A stretch of DNA of 28,298 nt from DASSFZ01 sp036514635 (GCA_036514635.1 DATBWU010000409.1:1-28298), one strand, 5' to 3'. Counted from the first letter of the stretch, positions 7,380-16,044 are shown. Notes: a model not told the origin generated them from the letters alone. Numbers and translations are program-made.

Positions 7380-8639
7380 TTATTTTGCGTAGATCGATTT
7401 CGCCTTGTACAGCGCCGCCACCAATCGATCAATCTCCTCCGGCACTGTGTAAAGATAGAACGAGGCGCGCGACGACGCCGTCAACCCGAACTTCAGGTGC
7501 AGCGGCATGGCGCAGTGATGACCGGCGCGTATGGCGATGCCTTCCGAATCGAGGACGGCAGCCACGTCGTGCGGATGAATGTCGCCGAGGTTGAACGTCG
7601 CCACGCCGCCGCGCATGTCCGGATCGGTCGGGCCGTAGATCGTCACCGACGGCACTTCGGCCAGTCGCTCCAATGCATACGCAATGATCTCACGCTCGTG
7701 CGCGCGGATGGCCGCCATGCCCAGATTCGACAGGTAGTCTACCGCTACGCCCAGGCCGATGCTTTCGGCAATTGCCGGCGTGCCCGCTTCGAATTTCCAC
7801 GGCAGGTCGTTCCACTCGGCATCTTCGTACGTCACGCGCCGGATCATATCGCCGCCGGCCAGAAACGGCGGCATCGCCTCGAGCAGCTCGCGGCGGCCAT
7901 ACAAGACGCCGATGCCGGTCGGCCCGCACATCTTGTGGCCGGAGAAGGCGAGAAAATCGCAGCCGAGTTCTTGCACGTTCGTCGGCAGGTGCGGGACGCC
8001 CTGCGCGCCGTCGATCAGGGTCACCGCGCCGGCGGCCTTCGCCCGGCGCACGATCTCCACCGCCGGTGTGATCGTGCCGAGCATGTTGCTCATCTGCGTA
8101 AACGCTACGATCTTCGTGCGCTCGTTCAGCAGCGCGCCCAGCGCGTCGAGTTGTAGAATCCCCTGCCCGTCCACCGGAATGTAGCGCACCTTCGCGCCGG
8201 TTTCTTTCGCGATCAACTGCCACGGCACGAGGTTGCTGTGATGTTCCAGTTCGGTGAGCAGGATTTCGTCGCCCGGCTTCAGGTTCGCCCGACCCCACGC
8301 CCGCGCTACCAGGTTGATCGACTCAGTCGCGTTGCGCGTGAAGATGATCTCACGGCTGGACTTCGCGCCGATAAACCGCGCGACCTTCTTGCGCGCGCCT
8401 TCGTACATCTCCGTCGCGCGCTCGCTCAACGTGTACACGCCGCGATGCACGTTCGCGTGCGTGGTGCGGTAATACGTGCTCATCGCGTCGATCACCACTG
8501 ATGGTTTCTGCGACGACGCTGCACTGTCGAGAAACGCCAGCGGCTTGCCGTGCACGTCCTGACTCAAGATCGGAAAATCGGCGCGAATCGCGCGTACGTC
8601 AAGCGTTCGGGTCGTTGGTAGTATGGTCGCGTTGGTCAT
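7380..8639 (-). CDS. sufS: Cysteine desulfurase, SufS type
   Basis: A 419-residue PLP-dependent group II cysteine desulfurase that releases sulfur from cysteine as an enzyme persulfide. The PLP-binding lysine is Lys236 in FSGHKMCGPTG, the cofactor-contacting His is in LEHHSNLVPW, and the catalytic cysteine is Cys376 in RAGHHCAMPL. The length is typical. ATG at 8639 follows an AAGGA Shine-Dalgarno that abuts an 11-bp hairpin (8649-8674). sufU follows after a 188-base spacer holding a repeat copy. Partners by context are SufU and SufBCD. Confidence 0.96.
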   Translation of the reverse strand: MTNATILPTTRTLDVRAIRADFPILSQDVHGKPLAFLDSAASSQKPSVVIDAMSTYYRTTHANVHRGVYTLSERATEMYEGARKKVARFIGAKSSREIIFTRNATESINLVARAWGRANLKPGDEILLTELEHHSNLVPWQLIAKETGAKVRYIPVDGQGILQLDALGALLNERTKIVAFTQMSNMLGTITPAVEIVRRAKAAGAVTLIDGAQGVPHLPTNVQELGCDFLAFSGHKMCGPTGIGVLYGRRELLEAMPPFLAGGDMIRRVTYEDAEWNDLPWKFEAGTPAIAESIGLGVAVDYLSNLGMAAIRAHEREIIAYALERLAEVPSVTIYGPTDPDMRGGVATFNLGDIHPHDVAAVLDSEGIAIRAGHHCAMPLHLKFGLTASSRASFYLYTVPEEIDRLVAALYKAKSIYAK

Positions 8640-8648
8640 TGGTTCCTT

Positions 8649-8674
8649 GGAGTGCAGCCTGAAGGCTGCACTCC
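8649..8674. repeat. Perfect 11-bp hairpin before sufS
   Basis: Arms GGAGTGCAGCC (8649-8659) and GGCTGCACTCC (8664-8674) with a TGAA loop. It lies 10 bases from the sufS start codon; its base touches the sufS Shine-Dalgarno. No T-run follows, so it is not a normal terminator. It could be a REP-like repeat or an RNA structure affecting sufS translation. Confidence 0.75.
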
Positions 8675-8696
8675 TTGACGCACAATCGGCCCTCGT

Positions 8697-8957
8697 TCAC
8701 TGGCGTGCCGGTGGCAGTGCCTCGCTTCCGGCCAGGGTCAAGGAACTTTTCTTATTGCTTGCCAGTTTCCTTTTCAACCCCATCGGTCGCAGGAACAAGT
8801 CCGCCGGGCACCAGTCGGTAAATGCGCTTTGCAGAATCATCACACCCATGAAGGCTACAAGCGCAAGCCCGATAGTCCGATCAGCCCAATAGGCAATGGC
8901 TGCGAAGGCCAGGATCAGGATGCCCCGGAAAATGTCTCGGCCGTTTTCCAGATACAT
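8697..8957 (-). CDS. DUF2892-family small membrane protein
   Basis: An 86-residue inner-membrane protein. It begins MYLENGRDIFRG and contains two hydrophobic helices (about residues 8-24 and 28-46), followed by a Cys-Pro motif (DWCPADLF) and a basic cytosolic tail, matching the DUF2892/YgaP transmembrane domain. Start ATG 8957 is chosen over an upstream in-frame GTG at 8993 because of an AAGGAG Shine-Dalgarno nine bases away and because the upstream extension would overlap the CMD gene. It follows that gene by 17 bases, so the two are one transcription unit. The C-terminal 30 residues are rich in Lys and Ser and not part of the usual domain. Function unknown. Confidence 0.8.
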   Translation of the reverse strand: MYLENGRDIFRGILILAFAAIAYWADRTIGLALVAFMGVMILQSAFTDWCPADLFLRPMGLKRKLASNKKSSLTLAGSEALPPARQ

Positions 8958-8974
8958 GGCGTTTGGCTCCTTTC

Positions 8975-9235
8975 TCACGAACTGCACCCACACTCGCCCT
9001 CCGTTGCGCCTGCGGAAGAGGAAGCAACGTCGTCCAGGCTTGAGGCGAACTTGTCCATCTTGGATGCTGCGCCCCTCCTGACCATTCTTCCCACTTCAAT
9101 GGCTTCCACGATTTCTTGTCGATCGGCTCCGCTTTCCAGGGCCATGCTTACCGCAGAGAGCAGGCATGGCTGGCAGTTTGCCGCGATCGACGCCCCCACC
9201 CCGATCAACCTCAGCGTCCGCGCATCAAGCTTCAT
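8975..9235 (-). CDS. Small AhpD-like/carboxymuconolactone decarboxylase-family protein with CxxC
   Basis: An 86-residue all-helical CMD/AhpD-family protein. The AhpD signature is AANCQPCL, with Cys21 and Cys24 forming a CxxC dithiol, followed by ALESGADRQEIVEAIEVGRMVRRGAA. Family members act as thiol peroxidase partners or are uncharacterised. The C-terminal tail (SSSAGATEGECGCSS) adds a CxC pair, suggesting metal or redox sensing; that is inference. The ATG is preceded by an almost ideal Shine-Dalgarno, AAGGAGGTGAT (9241-9251). It lies 97 bases downstream of an ECF sigma gene and 17 bases upstream of the DUF2892 gene on the same strand. Confidence 0.82.
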   Translation of the reverse strand: MKLDARTLRLIGVGASIAANCQPCLLSAVSMALESGADRQEIVEAIEVGRMVRRGAASKMDKFASSLDDVASSSAGATEGECGCSS

Positions 9236-9240
9236 GGTGT

Positions 9241-9289
9241 ATCACCTCCTTTCTGACCCTATAGACGGAGGCCAGTCGGGAAAGGATAC
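9241..9289 (-). promoter_or_regulatory. Possible ECF-type promoter and strong RBS for the CMD gene
   Basis: Read on the minus strand, GTATCC (9284-9289), a 16-base spacer, and CGTCTA (9262-9267) fit the loose shape of ECF promoters, whose -10 often contains CGTC. The Shine-Dalgarno AAGGAGGTGAT is at 9241-9251. The RBS is clear; the promoter call is tentative and based on pattern alone. Confidence 0.35.
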
Positions 9290-9332
9290 ACGTCTGATCG
9301 ATCTTCCTGGGTGGTTAGGTTTAAGACAGCCT

Positions 9333-9881
9333 CTAAAGCCAATCCTCGGGCTTGCAGCGGGCTTTCAGTTCTTGAAGAAGCCTGGTCCTCCCACGGTGTA
9401 GCCTGATCTTGACCGTATCAATACTCACGTCGAGAATCTCGGCAATCTCGTTGTTCGTCAATTGTTCCAAACTGAGTACGACAACCGTTCGATAGTTCGG
9501 TGGAAGATTCTCGACGAAACGCTCAAAACACTTGCGCATTTCCTTTCGCATGAGCTGCTGCTCGAGCGAAGGAGTCTCTTCTCCTGTCCAAATATCCCTG
9601 TCCTCGGTCTCGTCCGAATCGTCCAGCCAACTCTTCTGGGCCTCTTGTTGGAAAGAGGCAGTGCGCATTTTATCGATTGCGACGTTGGTGGCGATTCGAT
9701 AGATCCACGTGGACGGTTGCGACTCGCCTCGAAAGGTGTCCAGTGCCCGACTGACCTTGACGAAGACCTCTTGCGTCAGGTCTTCGGCATCATGCGCACC
9801 AACCAGGCGCGTCAAATATCGGTGTATCTTCGGGCGAAAGGTCTCATGGATTGTCTGAAACTCCAATTCGTCGTCGCGCAT
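9333..9881 (-). CDS. ECF-type sigma-70 family RNA polymerase sigma factor
   Basis: A 182-residue two-domain sigma factor. Sigma region 2 runs from about residue 12 to 80 (FRPKIHRYLTRLVGAHDAEDLTQEVFVKV, then STWIYRIATNVAIDKMR). Region 4 covers about 125-175 (LPPNYRTVVVLSLEQLTNNEIAEILDVSIDTVKIRLHRGR), the usual helix-turn-helix for -35 recognition. An acidic linker joins them. No SnoaL-like C-terminal extension is present, so it is not an ECF41 type. ATG 9881 is preferred to TTG 9905 because of better codon and RBS context. No anti-sigma gene is adjacent; the next genes are the CxxC protein and the DUF2892 protein. By eye its codons are less GC-rich than the flanking suf genes, hinting at separate origin. 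Confidence 0.92.
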   Translation of the reverse strand: MRDDELEFQTIHETFRPKIHRYLTRLVGAHDAEDLTQEVFVKVSRALDTFRGESQPSTWIYRIATNVAIDKMRTASFQQEAQKSWLDDSDETEDRDIWTGEETPSLEQQLMRKEMRKCFERFVENLPPNYRTVVVLSLEQLTNNEIAEILDVSIDTVKIRLHRGRTRLLQELKARCKPEDWL

Positions 9882-9950
9882 ACCATTCTCTTCTAGACGA
9901 AACAAAGAGTCTCGCCCACTCGTTGCGCCGAGAGTGCCAGCCTCACTGTA

Positions 9951-10358
9951 TCACTGTTGGCCGAGACTCGCAAACGTCCGCTCGCGTTCCAGTTTCCGAA
10001 TCGCCGCACGAAGCGTGTCGAGCGAAAGCGTCGCACACCGCGTGCGCTGCTGCACGATGTCGTGTCCCAGCGCCTCCATCAAGTCCTGATAATCGATCGC
10101 CAGGATCTCTTCGACGGTTTTGCCCGTCGTCAACTCGCTCAGATAAGACGCCGAAGCCTGGCTGATGGTACAACCGGTTCCCTCGAAGGTCACTTGCGCT
10201 TTGCCAGTCTGGGGATCGACCTTGAGGTACATCGTGATGATGTCGCCACAGCCAGGATTGCCGCCCTCGACAGAGGCATCGGCATCCGGCAGCGCGCCTT
10301 TGCGGCGCGGGTTCTCGAAGTGATCGAGGATGAATTCGATTTGCTCTTGTCGGTTCAT
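9951..10358 (-). CDS. sufU: SufU-like Fe-S scaffold protein (copy 2)
   Basis: A 135-residue U-type scaffold or sulfur-acceptor paralogue. It has HFENPRRKG, NPGCGD, GTGCTIS and RTRCATL, so the three cysteines and the aspartate of the zinc site are all kept. As in copy 1, the SufU-specific segment before the last cysteine is missing. The two copies differ widely outside the motifs, indicating an old duplication or separate acquisition. It is the last gene of the sufC-sufB-sufD-sulfurtransferase group, 106 bases after the sulfurtransferase, and is separated from sufS by the sigma/CMD/DUF2892 insert. Whether it works with SufS, with the sulfurtransferase, or as an alternative scaffold cannot be told. 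Confidence 0.9.
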   Translation of the reverse strand: MNRQEQIEFILDHFENPRRKGALPDADASVEGGNPGCGDIITMYLKVDPQTGKAQVTFEGTGCTISQASASYLSELTTGKTVEEILAIDYQDLMEALGHDIVQQRTRCATLSLDTLRAAIRKLERERTFASLGQQ

Positions 10359-10398
10359 AAGTCATCTCAGGGCGTGTTTGAAAATGAGCATAATTGGA

Positions 10399-10440
10399 GA
10401 CGAAGGACGAAGACTTGGATTCTGTCTTTCGTCCTTCGTC
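10399..10440. repeat. Hairpin repeat, GACGAAGGACGAA arms
   Basis: Perfect 13-base arms at 10399-10411 and 10428-10440 around a 16-base loop, in the 106-base spacer between the sulfurtransferase and the second sufU. GACGAAGGAC also occurs near 16085, marking another dispersed intergenic family. No T-run follows on the minus strand, so read-through into sufU is likely. Confidence 0.7.
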
Positions 10441-10464
10441 AACCGTTAGAGCGAGCTGCACCGG

Positions 10465-11319
10465 TTACCGCTCGATCGGCGCATTGACTAAATTGCCCCA
10501 CTCCGTCCACGAGCCGTCGTAATTTCGGACCTTCGGATAGCCCAGCAGGTACTTCAGCACGAACCACGTCAGGCTCGACCGCTCGCCGATGCGGCAGTAC
10601 GCGACGATGTCCTTGTCGGGTGTGAACCCCTGGCTCGCGTATAAGTCGCGCAACTCCGCCGCCGATTTGAAGGTGCTGTCCTCGCGCACCGCCCTGGCCC
10701 ACGGGATATTCTTGGCCGTGGGGATGTGCCCACCGCGCAGCGCGCCCTCCTGCGGGTAATCGGGCATGTGCAACAACTCGCCGCTGTACTCACCGGGTGA
10801 GCGCACGTCGACCAGCGCTCCGTTCCGCTCCAGGTGGCGCGACACATCAGCACGCAACGCGCGGATCGTCTGATCGTCGCGTGACGGCGCTGTGTACTTC
10901 GTCTTGGGGGCCTGCGGCACGTCCTTCGTCAGCGGGCGGCCTTCATCGATCCACTTCTTGCGCCCGCCGTTCATCACCTTCACATTCTTGTGATTGAACA
11001 ACTGAAACACCCATAGCGCGTAACACGCCCACCAGTTGTTCTTGTCGCCGTAGAAAATGACAGTCGTGTCGTTGGCGATCCCCTTGTCGGACATTAACCG
11101 GGCGAAGTGTTCCGAGTCCAGGTAATCGCGGATGACCGGATCGTTCAGCTCCGTGTGCCAGTCGACTTTGATCGCGCCCGGAATGTGACCGACATCGTAG
11201 AGCAGCACATCCTCATCGGACTCGACGATGCGGATCTTCGGGTCGTTCAGGTGCTGGGCCACCCATTCCGTCTCAACGAGCATCTCGGGATGAGCATACC
11301 CATCCGTGTGTTGTGTCAT
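10465..11319 (-). CDS. Thiosulfate sulfurtransferase (tandem rhodanese)
   Basis: A 284-residue two-domain rhodanese. The N-terminal domain is non-catalytic (FYGDKNNWWACYALWVF, without an active-site Cys loop of the CR type). The C-terminal domain carries the catalytic Cys242 in the loop CRIGERSS, which matches SseA-type thiosulfate sulfurtransferases. ATG 11319 is chosen over the open extension to 11469 because an AGGGGGA Shine-Dalgarno lies six bases upstream and the extension has no family match. It sits between sufD and a second sufU, so a role in supplying sulfane sulfur to cluster assembly or in sulfide and thiosulfate handling is plausible by context. Confidence 0.92.
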   Translation of the reverse strand: MTQHTDGYAHPEMLVETEWVAQHLNDPKIRIVESDEDVLLYDVGHIPGAIKVDWHTELNDPVIRDYLDSEHFARLMSDKGIANDTTVIFYGDKNNWWACYALWVFQLFNHKNVKVMNGGRKKWIDEGRPLTKDVPQAPKTKYTAPSRDDQTIRALRADVSRHLERNGALVDVRSPGEYSGELLHMPDYPQEGALRGGHIPTAKNIPWARAVREDSTFKSAAELRDLYASQGFTPDKDIVAYCRIGERSSLTWFVLKYLLGYPKVRNYDGSWTEWGNLVNAPIER

Positions 11320-11485
11320 GATGTCCCCCTTGGCTTGAGTAATGTAGTCTTTGCTGAACACGTCGCCGTAAGTCCGCGGAGGACGGATCGATTTCAGCCC
11401 CGATGCACAGGCAGCCTTCCAGACGGGGCCGGACCCGGCCTCCGCCCGGTACAGATGCACCATACACACATCCAGTCCGGTAACA

Positions 11486-12889
11486 TTACGCCAATCCCAT
11501 CTTCGCCGCGAATGACGCTTCCAGACGGCGTCGCACGCTGGCGTGCAGAATGCGATCGAGCACGGGCTGGAAAAAAGCGTTGACGATCAGCTGCTCGGCC
11601 ACCCGCTCCGGGATGCCGCGCGACATCAGGTAGAACACTTCTTCGCGATCGACCTGGCTGACCGCCGAGCCGTGCGTGCAGCGCACGTCGTCGGCTTCGA
11701 TCTCCAGGCCCGGAATGGAATCGGTGCGCGCGTCACGACTGAGCGCCAGGTTGCGGTTGGCCTGGTAGGCATCGCTGCGTTGAGCCTTTGGGAAGACGTG
11801 AATGTTGCCCTGCCAGACCACGCGGGCCTTGTCCTTCACCGCGCCTTTGAACAGCAGGTCGCTTTTGCTGTGCCCGGCGACGTGGTTCTGCTCGGTATCG
11901 TAATCCACATGTTGTGTGCCATCCGCAAAGTACACGCCGGACATCAGCGCGGTCGAGCCTTCGCCCAGCAGACGCGAGTCGAGGAATGACTTGGTCAACC
12001 GGCTGCCGAGGCCGGCCAGTACCCAGTGCAGCGTCACGTCGCGGTCGAGCCGCGCGCGCTCGTGTGTAAAGTTGAACACGTCGCGGCCCCAGTCCTGCCA
12101 GTTGACGTAGTCGAGCTGCGCGCCTGGCCCCAGTTGCATCTCGACCGCGCTGCAAGCCAGTGCCTGGCGATCTTGAGTGCGCGAAGCATACTCGTCGATG
12201 AACACGGCGCGCGCGCCGCGCTCCAAGATGACAAGCGTATGCGTGAACGAGGCCGCCTGGTCGGACAGCCAGGTCGCCGCGCGCAGCGGCAGCGATACTT
12301 CGACGCCCGCCGGAACGTACAGGAACGTCCCTCCCTGCCAGAACGCGCCATGCAGCGCGGCGAAGTAGCCATCGGTGGGTCTGACGATCTCGGTCATGAA
12401 GTATCGCTTCAACAGATCGCCGTGCTCGACCAGCGCGGTCTCCATATCGGTGAAGATCACACCGCGCTTCGCAAGCACCTCGTCCAGCCACTTTCCAGCC
12501 GACACATTATCGGCGCGCAGCACTGCACCTGAGGTGTGCCTGTCTTTCAGCACGTTGCGGACCGGCAACGGCGTCCGCCGCAGGGCCTGCTTCAGTTCTA
12601 AGGGCTGCGCGGCGATCGTGATTTCGTCTAGCCGAAGCGCGCTGAAATCGGTGCGCCGCCACGCTTCGTCGGTGCGGGCAGGCAACGGCGTGTCTTGAAG
12701 CACGCGCCACGTCTCTAGTCGCACGTCACGCATCCAAGCCGGTTCAAACGCGCGTGACGCGATCAGCGCATCCAGCGACTCGCGCGTGAAGCCGCGTAGT
12801 GCGTCCGCCGCTTTGCGCGTGGGTTCCTTAACCACAGCGATGGTCTCAACCGTTTTATCCATTTGCCCGGTAGCAGAACTCAAAGCCAT
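11486..12889 (-). CDS. sufD: Fe-S cluster assembly protein SufD
   Basis: A 467-residue SufB/SufD-family protein, a subunit of the SufBC2D cluster-assembly complex. It contains the characteristic beta-helix core (for example LYVPAGVEVSLPL, VILERGARAVFIDEY, LGEGSTALMSGVYFADGTQHVDYDTEQNHVAGHSKSDLLFKGAV) and the C-terminal SRGIPERVAEQLIVNAFFQP helix typical of the family. HVDYDTEQNH contains the conserved His/Asp region of SufD. The frame stays open to 12985, but that extension runs through a palindromic repeat, so I place the start at ATG 12889 (MALSSATGQ). An AGGAG lies very close to it (one base), leaving ATG 12865 as an alternative. It follows sufB after an 85-base spacer. Confidence 0.95.
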   Translation of the reverse strand: MALSSATGQMDKTVETIAVVKEPTRKAADALRGFTRESLDALIASRAFEPAWMRDVRLETWRVLQDTPLPARTDEAWRRTDFSALRLDEITIAAQPLELKQALRRTPLPVRNVLKDRHTSGAVLRADNVSAGKWLDEVLAKRGVIFTDMETALVEHGDLLKRYFMTEIVRPTDGYFAALHGAFWQGGTFLYVPAGVEVSLPLRAATWLSDQAASFTHTLVILERGARAVFIDEYASRTQDRQALACSAVEMQLGPGAQLDYVNWQDWGRDVFNFTHERARLDRDVTLHWVLAGLGSRLTKSFLDSRLLGEGSTALMSGVYFADGTQHVDYDTEQNHVAGHSKSDLLFKGAVKDKARVVWQGNIHVFPKAQRSDAYQANRNLALSRDARTDSIPGLEIEADDVRCTHGSAVSQVDREEVFYLMSRGIPERVAEQLIVNAFFQPVLDRILHASVRRRLEASFAAKMGLA

Positions 12890-12946
12890 TCTCCTGCAAT
12901 TCAAGATACGGGGGCCATCTCGCCCTCTGGCAGCACGGGCGAGCAG

Positions 12947-12973
12947 TACGGGCGAGTCGCCGACTCGCCCGTA
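12947..12973. repeat. 13-bp-arm palindrome between sufB and sufD
   Basis: A near-perfect palindrome: TACGGGCGAGTCG and CGACTCGCCCGTA with a single central base. It begins one base after the sufB TAG (12975-12977 on the minus strand). A partial direct copy (ACGGGCGAG) lies just to its left near 12935. It is long enough to form a strong hairpin in the polycistronic mRNA, and could adjust sufB:sufD stoichiometry or protect the upstream mRNA. Confidence 0.8.
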
Positions 12974-12974
12974 C

Positions 12975-14381
<1,407 letters not shown>

Positions 14382-14400
14382 TGAGTTCTCCCTTGCCCGA

Positions 14401-15240
14401 TCAAGCCGTTTCCGCGACAGCCGCTAAGCCCAAACGCTGGCGAATCACCTCGTAGCCGCCCGCCTCGAGTTCCAATGCCAGCTCCGGCCCGCCGGTCAAC
14501 ACGATGCGGCCATCATACATGATGCTGACCACGTGCGGCTTGATGTGGTTCAGCAGCCGCTGGTAATGCGTGATCACCAACGCGCCCATCTTCGGGCCGA
14601 GCAGCGTGTTCACGCCTTCGGCCACCAGTTTGAGCGCGTCGATGTCCAGCCCGGAATCCGTCTCGTCGAGGATTGCCATTTGCGGTTCCAGGATCGCCAT
14701 CTGTAGAATTTCGGCGCGCTTCTTTTCGCCGCCCGAAAAGCCATCGTTCAAATAGCGGCCTGCAAACGCCGGATCTATTTTCAGCAGTTTCATCTTGGCC
14801 GTCAGCAGCTTGCGGAATTCGGGAATCGAAATACCTTTCTTGCCCGCCGCCTGAGCCGCCATCAACGGCGCGCTCGACCCACCGTTGGCGGCCGCCTCTT
14901 CAGCAGCCTTCATGCGCGCGTTGATCGCCGTGCGCAGGAAATTCGCCACAGTCACACCTGGAATCGAAACCGGATACTGAAAAGCCAGGAACAATCCCAA
15001 GTGCGACCGCTCGTCCGGGGCCAATTCCAGGATGTTCTGGCCCCTCCAAATCACTTCGCCGCTGGTCACCTGATAGCCGGGATGCCCGGCGATGACGTAC
15101 GCCAGTGTGCTTTTGCCCGACCCGTTCGGGCCCATCAGCGCGTGCACCTGCCCTTGCTCTACGGTAAGATTGAGACCCTTCAGAATCTCTTTGTCTTCGA
15201 CTTTAACCCGCAGGTCCCTAACAACAAGCTGTTCAGCCAT
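14401..15240 (-). CDS. sufC: Fe-S assembly ATPase SufC
   Basis: A 279-residue cytosolic ABC ATPase that powers SufBCD. Walker A is GPNGSGKST, the signature is GFSGGEKKRAEIL, Walker B is MAILDETDSGLDIDAL, and the H-loop is VITHYQR. Between the Q-loop and signature it has an Ala/Gly-rich insertion (residues ~112-135 before EFRKLLTAKM), longer than in E. coli SufC. ATG 15240 is used; GTG 15249 and TTG 15246 are in frame just upstream and lie closer to a GGAGG at 15252-15256, so the start is uncertain by three residues. It is the first gene of the suf operon, transcribed from the divergent promoter region shared with sufR. Confidence 0.96.
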   Translation of the reverse strand: MAEQLVVRDLRVKVEDKEILKGLNLTVEQGQVHALMGPNGSGKSTLAYVIAGHPGYQVTSGEVIWRGQNILELAPDERSHLGLFLAFQYPVSIPGVTVANFLRTAINARMKAAEEAAANGGSSAPLMAAQAAGKKGISIPEFRKLLTAKMKLLKIDPAFAGRYLNDGFSGGEKKRAEILQMAILEPQMAILDETDSGLDIDALKLVAEGVNTLLGPKMGALVITHYQRLLNHIKPHVVSIMYDGRIVLTGGPELALELEAGGYEVIRQRLGLAAVAETA

Positions 15241-15294
15241 GAGCAACACACGCCTCCGTTCAAGGATTGCAGAAACAGTTCAGAATTCGGGGGG

Positions 15295-15376
15295 ATTGTA
15301 ACATGCAGGCTTGGCTTTGTCAATACTTCTTAAGAAAATTGAAATATTGACAGGGACGACCGGGGTGTGATATACT
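15295..15376. promoter_or_regulatory. Divergent sufC/sufR promoters with a putative SufR operator
   Basis: Rightward promoter: TTGACA (15347-15352), 18-base spacer, TATACT (15371-15376) with an extended TG. Leftward promoter on the minus strand: TTGACA (15318-15323), 17-base spacer, TACAAT (15295-15300). Both -35 boxes lie in the arms of the inverted repeat TGTCAATA (15318-15325), 19 bases, TATTGACA (15345-15352). A 10-base palindrome TTCTTAAGAA (15327-15336) lies between them. A dimeric regulator binding here would cover both -35 boxes, so SufR autoregulation and sufC control at one site is a strong inference. Confidence 0.75.
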
Positions 15377-15414
15377 GCGCGCAGAATTTGGTTCACTTGG
15401 ATAGGCGAAAACCG

Positions 15415-16044
15415 ATGCAAGATGTTCGCAACACCATTTTGAGCTTGCTGCGCGAACGCGGTAGGGCCAGCGCGGTGGAAGTGGCCACCGCTGTGGGCAT
15501 GTCGCCGGTCAACGCTCATTATCACCTCAGCCGGCTTGAACGCGAAGGGATGGTCGTCGCGGAACCGCTGCGGCAGGGCGTGGGCCGGCCTAAGTTCTTG
15601 TACTCGCTGGCCGGCGCTGCGCTCGAACGGTTCCCGCAGTCGACGCATCGGCTGGCCGATCGGCTATTGGATGCGCTCCAATCGCAGTTGACGGTCGAGC
15701 AGGTCGAGGCGGTCTTCAACCGGATCGTCGACGACATCGCCTCCGAGCATGGTGAGACGTTCAAGGGCAAATCGCTCGAGGAGAAGATCGAGGTGCTGGT
15801 CGGGTTGCTGGGGGAAGAAGGCTTCTTCGCTCGTGTTGAGCGGGTCGGCCAGGACTTCCAGTTGACGCACTGCGGCTGCCCCTATCAATATGTCGCCGAG
15901 CGGCATCCTCGCATTTGCGCCATCGACCTGAAGTTGATCAACGCGACACTGGGCACGCCTGTCGAGCGCGGCAGTTGGCTGTTGAATGGCGATCACGTGT
16001 GCACTTTCCACGTCAAAGCGAGTGCGCTGAGCCAGGGTGCTTAA
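15415..16044 (+). CDS. sufR: SufR-type Fe-S-sensing transcriptional regulator
   Basis: A 209-residue repressor-like protein. A winged helix-turn-helix occupies about residues 1-75 (ASAVEVATAVGMSPVNAHYHLSRLEREGMV, then GRPKFLYSL). A helical middle precedes a C-terminal cysteine cluster, THCGCPYQYV...CAID...HVCTFHV. Cys155, Cys168 and Cys196 have C-x12-C-x27-C spacing, which agrees with the cluster-ligand pattern known for SufR; Cys153 is extra. ATG 15415 is preferred to the open extension to 15367, which would place the start on the -10 box. It is divergent from sufC and 142 bases upstream of a SufT-like gene. Confidence 0.93.
   Translation: MQDVRNTILSLLRERGRASAVEVATAVGMSPVNAHYHLSRLEREGMVVAEPLRQGVGRPKFLYSLAGAALERFPQSTHRLADRLLDALQSQLTVEQVEAVFNRIVDDIASEHGETFKGKSLEEKIEVLVGLLGEEGFFARVERVGQDFQLTHCGCPYQYVAERHPRICAIDLKLINATLGTPVERGSWLLNGDHVCTFHVKASALSQGA

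Noticed and set aside
11320..11469. N-terminal extension of the sulfurtransferase by 50 residues
   Set aside because: ATG 11319 has a well-placed Shine-Dalgarno and matches normal family length; the extension has no family resemblance.
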